Origin: Paratinospora sagittata
Taxonomy: Eukaryota; Streptophyta; Magnoliopsida; Ranunculales; Menispermaceae
DNA length: 64,000 bases
NCBI GenBank assembly: GCA_035771175.1
Contig: CM069598.1
Coordinates: 3,393,931 to 3,457,930 of the forward strand
Reading direction: 5' to 3'
A program made the position numbers and the translations under genes. Below the pieces are notes generated by a model. It did not search any database. It worked only from the letters and a program-made list of their open reading frames with translations, and had not been told where the DNA came from. Positions 24,571 through 33,381 of this stretch are shown in pieces. Each line of letters starts with the position of its first letter. Within the stretch, counting starts at the first letter, position 1.

Positions 24571-25041
24571 GCCAAACATGATTGACAGAGGTAGTATTGC
24601 CGGGAAGGATCAAAGTTGCAAAGATGATAATTTCCTTTTTCCCAAGCTCAGCCCCAATCTTAGTAACAGGAAAAGAAAGATGTCCATGTTGCAACTGGGT
24701 GTCATAACCTTTGATTGGAGCTATGTAAGCAGTCGTCCTTCCATCGGATTGCTGGAATGCTACGAATGCTTGAGCTCCGATCATGCCCGTCCCTGTTGGA
24801 TTGATAGCCCATGTAGCCCACCATCTTGATTCAACACTGGTATGTCGACACGCCAGATTAAGAACTCTAGTCGTAGGATAATAATTCTAGTTCAAGGTGG
24901 CCTTCAATCCCCTCAAATCTTGGCAACTAGGAAACACAATTTTTTCGGAAGAGAACGTGAAGCCACCGCAATCTTTTTTGGTGATGGGAATATAATTGAT
25001 AGATTAACAAGAATGCAGAACATTAGTGACTACGACTTCAT
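24571..25041 (-). pseudogene. Inverted DOMON exon 1 fragment, broken
   Basis: On the minus strand this follows exon 1 of gene 4 from its second Met (25041, like 26038) to 'VNHVW' (24571), about 470 bp. It keeps 'TRVLNLACRH', 'WAINPTGTGMIGAQAFVAF', 'LSFPVTKIGAELG' and 'LPGNTTSVNHVW'. An in-frame stop at codon 4, further stops and frame changes in the 5' half mean it cannot encode the domain. It is more diverged from gene 4 than the copy at 27921-28240, so it is older. The minus-strand frame then runs into GA-rich repeat sequence. Confidence 0.85.
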
Positions 25042-25120
25042 GGTGAAGACAACGTAAGATAACACAAATCCTCACGCACATTTGAATATTTGAATCTTAA
25101 AATCTTTAAAGTAATGTGTT

Positions 25121-25265
25121 ATGTACGTTATGGTGCTAACGTCATTTTCTAACACTAACACCCAGCCTCCGATGAATGTTAAGAATGTTGGGTAATATAC
25201 ACGCAACTCTAAAATATCAAAAAGAGTTAGATGCCAACGACAAAAAATAGCGTTGGCTGGTACAT
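25121..25265. mobile_element. MITE-like palindromic element in the left arm
   Basis: Left end 'ggtgctaacgtcattttcta' and right end 'gccaacgacaaaaaatagcg' are imperfect inverted repeats, with 'atgtac' and 'gtacat' at the borders. Copies lie in the right arm (about 28958-29104) and at 10586-10742. Confidence 0.45.
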
Positions 25266-25788
25266 AAAGCATTTTTTAACCATTAAATACTCAACAAATC
25301 CTTTGAACCATGTTAAAATGAATGTTAAACACTGGGTTGCAAATATATTTTTTCAACTATTTTTTTTTTATAAATGGGGAGGCATGGGGCTCTTGTCCAC
25401 TAGGCCAACATTAGTATTTTTCTAACTTTGAATGATCCCCGCCACTTAATAATCCTTTTTCTTGAAGTATTTTTTTGTTTTTTTTTTTAAAGAAACAACT
25501 GAAGGCCTCTAACCCGTTGGACACCTGGCCCGCCATTATCCGTGGGGTGAATCCTTTTCTTAAAGTTAGATACTATGTTAATTATTTTTTTTCGTTCATA
25601 ATGTTTATTTTCCTGAAAACTGATACTTTTGTAAAAATCAATCAATCAAATTTATATAAATTAGAGGGCAATACAAAAAAAAAGAGTCAATTAATTAGGA
25701 GTGAGGGGAGATTGGGTTTTAAAAGCCAGGATTTGGAGTTGGAATTTATTTATTTATTTATAAAGATATGAGGGCTCTTTGCCAAAAT

Positions 25789-25854
25789 GATGCCCGGTTG
25801 CATGAAATCATAACATTTGTTGTACATAATCTTGATGCCATGCAACCAGGCATC
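25789..25854. repeat. Small hairpin about 140-200 bp upstream of gene 4
   Basis: GATGCCCGGTTGCATG (25789-25804) pairs with CATGCAACCAGGCATC (25839-25854), one mismatch, 34 base loop. The right arm carries the same hairpin near 28379-28444. Confidence 0.75.
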
Positions 25855-26937
25855 ACTAACAATAATAGGCACAACACCATCCAAACTCCACGTCACATTA
25901 TAAAAAAATAAAATAAAAATCGAATGCTATAGATAAAATAGAAAATAAAAATGAACCGCCAACCCAAACAAACCCATTAGTTCAGAGAGACGATGAAGTG
26001 GGAATCTCCCTCCGTTCGATCTTCTTTCGTCTTCACCATGAAGGCAGCGCCGTTCGTGTTCTTCATTCTTGCTAGTCTATGGATTCCGATCACCAGCAAA
26101 GGCTGCCTTCACTACACGTTCTCCTCCGAAAAAATTACGTTTCTTAGTTGCCAAGAATTGAGGGGATTGAGCGCTGCGTTGTACTGGAATTACGATGCCA
26201 CGACCAGAGTTCTCGATCTGACGTGTCGACATAGCGGTGTTGAATCAAGACGGTGGGCTGCATGGGCTATCAACCCAACAGGGACGGGCATGATCGGAGC
26301 TCAAGCATTCGTCGCATTCCAGCAATCCGATGGAAGGACGACTGCTTACACAACTCCAATCAAAGATCACGCCCAGTTGAAGCAAGGAAATCTTTCTTTT
26401 CCTGTTACTAAGTTTGGGGCTGAGTTTGGGAAAGAGGAAATCATCATCTTTGCAACTTTGATCCTTCCCGGAAATACTACCACTGTCAATCATGTTTGGC
26501 AACGAGGGCGTCTCAATGGCAACGTTCCTCAAATTCATGCCATGAGTGCGGCCAACAGGGAATCAACGGGCTCCATCAATTTTGAGTCGGGGCAATCTGG
26601 GGGGACGTCAGGAGAGCCAGTGGATCCAATTTCAAAGATCAAGAATGTAAGCCTCTGATTACATTAATCTTGTCAATTTATTTATTTTTGAACAGAAAAA
26701 TTCTTGTTTATATAATTCTTTTTCTTTTTCCTTTTTTTTTTTTTCTTTCTGAAGAAAGCTTGTTAATTCGGCCGACTTCATGTTATTTTCATCATGGGCA
26801 ATTTTCCCTGGTTATGATTTTTGAATTTTATGAGTAAAATCTTTAAAAAGTATTTTTGAATTTGATCAACCATAATTATAGCAGCAGTTGGGACTGTTTC
26901 CTTTGCAAGCATATGCTATTAATGTTTCCTCAAATAC

Positions 26938-26967
26938 ACCATACCACCATACCACCATACCACCATA
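26938..26967 (+). repeat. Minisatellite in intron 1 of gene 4
   Basis: About four copies of 'caccatac' in a row. Too short and without spacers to be anything else. Confidence 0.8.
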
Positions 26968-27017
26968 ATCGACCTTTCTAAAGAATCTTTGTCAACTGAG
27001 AGAAGAATTATGTGTTT

Positions 27018-27195
27018 GTGGTTTGTTTAGCTTTATTGTGCTATCTTTTGTGGCTGTAGTTTGTTTGTTTGTATCTTGATCTTGGGTATACCCTGCCATA
27101 TGAGTATTGCTGGTACTCTGTTTCTTCACTGTGCTTACTCTCTTTGCATTATGAATATAAAGTAAATGTACTTTGTTTCTTCTCAAAAAAATAAA
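27018..27195 (+). mobile_element. Very short LINE 3' end in intron 1 of gene 4
   Basis: The 178 bp segment has the T/G-rich 3' trailer and A-rich tail seen in the other LINE fragments. It is flanked by AGAATTATGTGTTTG (just before 27018) and AGAATGATGTGTTTG (after 27200), 14 of 15 identical, a probable target duplication. No coding sequence remains. Confidence 0.5.
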
Positions 27196-27199
27196 AAGA

Positions 27200-27430
27200 G
27201 AGAGAATGATGTGTTTGAAGGCGCCATATTCCAACCTTCTGAGGATGAATTTATTTTTCAGTAACTTAAAAGACTTTGTTTCCATATTTCTCTGGGACTT
27301 TGTTAAGTCCCATGTTAGAGATTCCACCTCTAAATTACAAACTCCACATTGAGCAGATTTTACAACTTTCCTTTTCCATAAATTTTCATAAGTAGGAAGA
27401 GAATGATGAATCAACTTCCAAAACACTTGT
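27200..27430 (-). mobile_element. Fragment of a reverse-transcriptase zinc-binding domain
   Basis: The minus strand reads 'FWKLIHHSLPTYENLWKR' and then 'CGVCNLEVESL', the start of the zf-RVT domain of plant LINE polyproteins, followed by unrelated frame. It is a small decayed LINE piece in intron 1 of gene 4, interrupted by the 3' fragment listed at 27018-27195. Confidence 0.6.
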
Positions 27431-27920
27431 TTTAATTCTTTGGTTTCCAGGGCTTTTCATATATTTGTGCTATTTTTTTTCTCTTTCTGAAAAAGAAATA
27501 CAAAATCTTATTGAATGCATTTCAGGTTCATGGAGTACTCAATGCTGTGAGTTGGGGAGTCAGTATGCCCCTTGGTGCCATCATTGCTAGATACTTAAGG
27601 CTGGTGAAGCTAGCTGGTCCAGCATGGTTTTATCTTCATGTTTTTTGCCAATCTTCGGCTTATGCAATTGGGGTTGCTGGATGGGGAACCGGTCTTAAAC
27701 TCGGGAGCAATTCTTCTGGGGTTCAATACAATCCTCATAGGAACATTGGCATTGCTCTCTTTGTTCTTGGCACACTTCAAGTATCTTTTTCACTCTTTTA
27801 ATCAAAATCACATGTAGATTGGTTATGGCTCATACAATATGTGTTTATATGTCATGGTTTTCTAGGATTTTTATTTATTTTTTAATCTAATATTGGACTT
27901 CTGTATTGGAATGTTTAGGT

Positions 27921-28240
27921 ACGAATGCTTGAGCTCCGATCATGCCCGTCCCTGTTGGGTTGATAGCCCATGCAGCCCACCGTCTTGATTCAACACCGCT
28001 ATGTCGACACGCCAGATCGAGAACTCTGGTCGTGGCATCGTAATTCCAGTACAACGCAGCGCTCAATCCCCTCAATTCTTGGCAACTAAGAAACGTAATT
28101 TTTTCGGAAGAGAACATGTAGTGAAGGCAGCCTTTGCTGGTGATCGGAATCCATAGACTAGCAAGAATGAAGAACACGAACGGCGCTGCCTTCATGGTGA
28201 AGACGAAAGAAGATCGAACGGAGGGAGATTCCCACTTCAT
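27921..28240 (-). pseudogene. Inverted 5' fragment of DOMON gene 4 exon 1
   Basis: On the minus strand it begins at the same ATG as gene 4 and runs to 'GAQAFV', 106 codons plus two bases. It has only a few differences (for example T to M in 'LHYxF' and T to A in 'DLxCRH'), so the inversion-duplication is recent. The frame then enters the former intron 2 and cannot continue the domain. Confidence 0.9.
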
Positions 28241-29142
28241 CGTCTCTCTGAACTAATGGGTTTGTTTGGGTTGGCGGTTCATTTTTATTTTCTATTTTAT
28301 CTATAGCATTCGATTTTTATTTTATTTTTTTATAATGTGACGTGGAGTTTGGATGGTGTTGTGCCTATTATTGTTAGTGATGCCTGGTTGCATGGCATCA
28401 AGATTTTGTACAACAAATGTTATGATTTCATGCAACCGGGCATCATTTTGGCAAAGAGCCCCCATATCTTTATAAATAAATAAATAAATTCCAACTTCAA
28501 ATCCTGGCTTTTAAAACCCAATCTCCCCTCACTCCTAATTAATTGACTCTTTTTCTTGTATTGCCCAGTAATTTATATAAATATGATTGTTTGATTTTTA
28601 CAAAAGTATCAATTTTCAGGAAAACAAACATTATGAACGAAAAAAAATAATTAACATAGTATCTAACTTTAAGAAAAGGATTCACCGACGGATAATGGCG
28701 GGTCAGGTCTCCAATGGGTTAAAGGGCCTTCAGTTGTTTTTTAAAAAAATACTTAAAGAAAAAGGATTATTAATTGGCTGGGGATCATTCAAAGTTAGAA
28801 AAATACTAATGTTGGCCTAGTGGACAAGAGCCCCATGCCTCCCCATTTATAAAAAAAAAATAGTTTGAAAAAATATATTTACAACCCAGTGTTTAACAAC
28901 ATTCATTTTAACATGGTTCAAAGGATTTGTTGAGTATTTAAGGGTTAAAAAATGCTTTAAGTACCAGCCAACTTTATTTTTCGTTGTTGGCACCCAATCT
29001 CTTTTGATATTTTAGAGTTGTGTGTATATTGCCCAACATTCTCAACATCAATTGGAGGTTGGGTGTCAGTGTTAGAAAATAACGTTGGCACCCAACGTAC
29101 ATAACATATTACTTTAAGGGTTTTAAGATTCAAATATTCAAA
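27921..29142. repeat. Right arm of 1.2 kb inverted repeat around gene 4
   Basis: Inverted copy of 25081-26312, beginning immediately after intron 2 of gene 4. From right to left it carries a MITE-like element, upstream DNA with the small hairpin, a start codon at 28240 and 320 bp of exon 1. The duplicated upstream DNA faces left, so any promoter it contains would drive antisense transcription into gene 4. Confidence 0.9.
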
Positions 29143-29146
29143 TATT

Positions 29147-29340
29147 GGCTCGGTCGTAAGGCGAATGTGAGGTTAAAGAGGTCTCAAGTTCGAATCTTGA
29201 TTTGACGAGTTTTCTACCTTAAGTATCCTCACTAATACGTGTAGGTATCAGTAGATTAGTTAGTTACTAGGATTAAATAACTCTCCTCAAAAATATAAAT
29301 GAAAAAATGATTAAATAACTCTGCTCAAAAATATAAATGA
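29147..29340 (+). mobile_element. Possible tRNA-derived SINE remnant
   Basis: 'tggctcggtcgtaagg' and 'caagttcgaatcttg' resemble the A and B boxes of a tRNA-type polymerase III promoter. They are followed by A-rich DNA with a 40 bp tandem repeat ('ttaaataactct.ctcaaaa', 29273-29349). It begins just outside the right arm of the inverted repeat. No cloverleaf can be drawn, so it is not a tRNA gene. Confidence 0.4.
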
Positions 29341-29431
29341 AAAAATTAAAAAAATAATATAAACATGCTTTAAATTAATAAGGCAATACATTCTCTCTTA
29401 AAAAAAAAATACAATATAAAATAAAAGATTA

Positions 29432-29577
29432 TGGGCCTATACGCCCAACAAAGACCATATTACATCTTAATAAAACGGGCGAGTGTTTAACAAAAAGCCC
29501 AGGGCTATTTTCGTAATTTCGAAAGTAGGGTTTTAAAAGACGAAGCAATCGCCATATATGATCTCTTGAAAACCCTA
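29432..29577 (+). promoter_or_regulatory. Site II and telo-box promoter elements of RPS8
   Basis: TGGGCC at 29432-29437 and the complement of TGGGCT at 29496-29501 are site II words. A reversed telo box (29526-29533) and a forward AAACCCTA (29570-29577) follow, about 55 bp before the ATG. This pairing is the known signature of plant ribosomal protein promoters and agrees with the downstream gene. Confidence 0.75.
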
Positions 29578-29631
29578 GTTCTTGCAGCAGCAGAATCCAG
29601 GGGTAGCTTCCTTCAACTCCTCGGCGCAACC

Positions 29632-32211
29632 ATGGGTACGAATCCCTTTCATTCACCGTTTGTTTTAATCGTTCCCTTCTGTTTTGTTTTTCCTTATTTT
29701 CTCTGGTTTTAATGGCGAAAAATGTGATCTTTCGACAGGTATTTCACGTGATTCCATGCACAAGAGGCGCGCCACTGGAGGCAAGAAGAAGGCCTGGAGG
29801 AAGAAACGAAAGTACCTTCAAAACAGAAACCCTAAACCTAATTTTCTCAACCACATTGAATTGCATCTTCGATCCCTCTCTGATTTCTTATTATTTTGAT
29901 TTCTTATTACAATTTCTCATGTTATTCGTTTATTATTTTGATTGATTTAAGGTACGAGCTCGGAAGGCAACCGGCGAACACGAAGTTATCGAGCAACAAG
30001 ACGGTTCGCAGAGTTAGGGTTCGCGGAGGGAACGTGAAGTGGAGAGCTCTGAGGCTTGATACGGGGAATTATTCGTGGGGAAGTGAAGCGGTGACGAGGA
30101 AGACTCGTATTTTAGATGTGGTTTACAACGCATCTAATAATGAGCTTGTGCGTACGCAGACATTGGTGAAGAGTGCGATTGTTCAGGTTGATGCGGCTCC
30201 GTTCAAGCAGTGGTATCTGCAGCATTACGGTCTTGATATTGGGAGGAAGAAGAAGACCGCTGCTGCTGCTGCTGCTGCTGCTGCCACTAAGAAAGAAGGA
30301 GAGGTATTAAATAATGTTTTGTTTTACTTATTTTGTATAAGGAAATAGATTTATTTTAGGTGTTTGTGTCAGTTTATGGTGTGAAAAATTTATGAAATGA
30401 CTGATTAATCTGCAGTAGGTTTTAAGCTGAAATAACTTAATTGGTATGGATTAGTTTAATTGTGTGGTTTTCTTAAAAAAATTGCTAAAAAAAGTTAGAT
30501 GGATGTTCTTGTAGGTTTTTGTAGTGGAAACAGTGAAGATAAGTTAGTGTTTTATTTTTAGTGGATTAAAACTGTCTGTGATGATTTTCATTGGGATGAA
30601 CCGGATGTTTGTATCTATAATACTTTACATTTGTTTTACCATAATGGTTGTTTTTTTTATTTAATGTTGTTTAGTGCCATAGGTTTTGGTGGTTATTTTC
30701 TAATTATTGCATCTAGATCTTTGGATTGAACTTCTCTAATTTAGTGAACCTTCGTTTAGTAATAGATCTAAGAGTCTTGTTCTGAAATCTCAATATTTGT
30801 TATTTGGTTTGGGTAATGGAGGTATATCTGTAAAAGGGTTTCTTCTAATCTGGTGTCACTGATCCATTGATGCCTTGCAAAATATGTTGGTTTCACCTTA
30901 GCAGTTGACATGATGAGTTTTTCTACTCTCCTATACCAGAATAAAATTTTAATGCCCAATTCCCTTGTCTTTGCTTTTCTTATGTACCTAGGCTCCAATA
31001 TCTGGGATAGAAATATGTTGTATTACTTTTCCTTGTTAATTCACTAGTAACGATTGACCTATGAGCAGATTTAGACATTAGCTCTATGCTTTCCCTATGT
31101 TTGGTTCTTATTTCTTATTGCTGCCTGTCCTGATATATGCTTTGCAATTATATAATCAGTTCATACACATGGTCCCCTGCTTCTGCAATATTTGTCAAGC
31201 TGTAGGTATAACTATAACCCTACACATTAGGGGTATTGTTTCCAAATGTCCAATGTCAAATAATATTTTGTATTAAAATTTTCATATAATACCATTTCTT
31301 TCCAAATGGACATTTGTTTTTGTTTTTGTTTTCATGTTTTTGTTTTTCATGTGACTATATTATAACTAATTATGCTTCTTATGTGCTACATGATATTTCT
31401 CATTTCCTTCCAAATTACTTTGACATATTATTGTGTCTGTATTATGTTCTTTCCTGATCAGTTAATATTCTTGTGTTCCCTGTGACATGATTCTTTACCC
31501 GAGGCCATAAGAAATAAGAATGTTTTGCAAGCAGCATTTTTTATATTTCTATGTGGTTTCTCTAAGTTTGGCTCCCTTTGTATTGATTTCTTTTAATAGG
31601 AAGGTGATGCTACTACTGAGGAAGCAAAGAAAAGCAACCATGTCTTGAGGAAGCTTGAGAAGCGTCAACAAGATCATAAGCTTGACCCACATCTAGAAGA
31701 GCAATTTGGTAGTGGCCGTTTATTGGCTGCAATCTCTTCCCGACCTGGTCAGTGTGGTCGTGCAGATGGGTATGTGATGTTTTCTCCACTCAAATTTTCA
31801 CTTCTTTTCTTACAAAATTAGTGAATCTGTTATTCCTGGCCTTACCTCAAGAGCTCGCCCCACTCCCCCTCCCTCATAAAAAAACACAAGTAACGTGCAA
31901 ATATTCCATTAGTTATATGTGACAAGTTGTTAAATCCTTGTTACTAAGTGCAACGAAGGCCATGGGGGGTGGGTAACTCTCAGTTATATTTCTCTTTTCT
32001 GATGATCCCTATTCTTTTTTGACTTGTTTCCAATTTGTTCTCTAATATCATTCAATTCTAGAAAACATTTTTTTTAATAAACTGCAAATAGGAACTAATC
32101 TTAATTAATTTGATATGTTTTACTGACAGGTATATTTTGGAGGGCAAAGAGCTTGAGTTCTATATGAAGAAACTCCAGAGGAAGAAGGGCAAGGGTGCAG
32201 GGGCTGCCTAA
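29632..32211 (+). CDS. RPS8: 40S ribosomal protein S8 (eS8)
   Basis: Component of the cytosolic small ribosomal subunit. Five coding exons fit: 29632-29635 (only ATGG), 29739-29811, 29952-30303, 31600-31769 and 32130-32211, giving 226 aa, close to plant S8 proteins. The N-terminus '[20 protein letters not shown]' is the S8e signature, followed by '[12 protein letters not shown]', '[15 protein letters not shown]' and '[10 protein letters not shown]'. The C-terminus has '[20 protein letters not shown]' and '[14 protein letters not shown]'. A run of nine Ala (30261-30287, mostly GCT codons) in the variable region is coded by a triplet repeat. Intron 3 (30304-31599) holds nothing recognised. The first coding exon ends one base after the ATG, so the start was fixed by frame and by conservation of 'MGISRD'. 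Confidence 0.96.
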
Positions 32212-33381
32212 TTAGAATTTTATTTTATAGAAAATGGTCTTGAGAGTTATTTTTTCCCTTTTTGGTTATTTGTGTTATCAAACATAGGGTTGTTAGTTGG
32301 ATATTGTGATTGGATTGAAGTTCTGTTCTACCCTTTGGAATTTTCAAAGAATTTTGATATCTTTGCCAAACTCCTTTCTATAAACCCAATTTGATTGCTA
32401 TTAGTTGGATAACATTGTATGCTGCCATTCCCATATTTGACGGATGTTAGAAATATGTTTTTTGAATCATGAAACTGGTACATGACACGATCTTTAAAAT
32501 GTGCAGAAGTCCACTTGCTTTGCAATGGAAACTTACTGAATTTGGTTAAAAGATTGTGATCTTATATCACAACGTCTTGATGTATATGAATTATTCATTA
32601 TAGAATGCCGAACTTAAGAACCGTAGACCCTGAAAAGTTTAGACTGTATCTTAATAAGGACTTGGACTACAAGCGGCTCACAGCAGGTGCATGTTGTGAA
32701 TGATTTTACAATGTTTTATTTCACTTTTTAATGATTTGTGAACAAATTAAGCACATTTAAAATCAGTACAGATCTTAAAAAAACACAGTATAAATCTACA
32801 CTTACTTTGAATAAAGAGCCTACCCTCCGCAACTGCGTGACTCGTGAATAAATTCGAAGTTTGAGCCTTTCTGTTTCACACAATGACGCCGTTGGAGGTG
32901 AGCTCCTCAATACCCTTACATCAAAAAAAGGTGTTAAAAAGGTGTTTCGGGAACTCGAGAAGTGTGCTCACCAAAAGTGTATTAAGTGGCTCCATGTTAT
33001 ACAGTACACCTTCAGAGTTCAGTTTCTGACTCTCCATCATGATCCTTGCGATAATTCAGAAGTTCAATAAATTTCAATCATACACATTTTTGGAATAAAA
33101 ATTCACAACTTTTATCAAACTTGGATTTTCTTTATAAAGAAGCCTTTGATATCAGTAATGGAATTTGAAACTCATGGCGTTGTACAATTTGCCACCAACA
33201 GATTTACATGTGGTTCAATTGCTCTACCAATGAAAAAGAGAAGGCTTAGTCTCATCCAACTGCAGCCATATTGGAACCAAACAATTGATTTGTGGAAATG
33301 GCATACTTAGCAAATCTAAAATTTACATTAAAATCGACAGCGGCTTATATATTATATATATAGAAATTGGTTCATATATTC

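Larger units (their letters stand above)
18173..24614 (+). repeat. Tandem segmental duplication, copy B
   Basis: The second copy follows copy A with no spacer. It holds gene 3, a shortened version of the 12 kb segment, the TIR element (20710-22703) and G-rich and tandem-repeat DNA. It lacks the LINE, the palindrome segment and the solo LTR of copy A. The right boundary is uncertain because both copies end in the repeat arrays. Confidence 0.8.
25081..26312. repeat. Left arm of 1.2 kb inverted repeat around gene 4
   Basis: Reverse-complementary to 27921-29142. Over the coding part the pairing rule is position x with 54233 minus x, without gaps. The arm contains a MITE-like element, upstream DNA and the first 320 bp of gene 4 exon 1. 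The coding part is almost identical between arms. The outer few hundred bases are more diverged and differ by about 10 bp in length. Confidence 0.9.
25993..27963 (+). pseudogene. DOMON gene 4: truncated CYB561/DOMON gene lacking exon 3
   Basis: Exon 1 (25993-26646) is intact: signal peptide, DOMON domain with 'ALYWNYD', '[22 protein letters not shown]' (as two words) and 'LPGNTTTVNHVW'. The first ATG adds 15 residues before a hydrophobic signal sequence, so 26038 is a likelier start. Exon 2 (27526-27780) is intact and in phase, with H220, H256 and H289 (numbered from the first ATG). After intron 2, which keeps its 'atgtttag' acceptor, exon 3 is replaced by inverted exon 1 sequence. Use of that acceptor adds 14 foreign residues before a stop at 27961-27963. 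The fourth haem histidine and last two helices are therefore missing, so a working b561 domain is unlikely. The second half of exon 2 and intron 2 closely match gene 3, while the first half does not, indicating a recombinant or gene-converted origin. Confidence 0.85.

Noticed and set aside
26938..26967. Repeats resembling a CRISPR array
   Set aside because: Contiguous 8-mers without spacers, in a plant intron.
29147..29215. Candidate tRNA gene
   Set aside because: A- and B-box-like words are present but no acceptor stem or cloverleaf can be formed. SINE-type remnant preferred.
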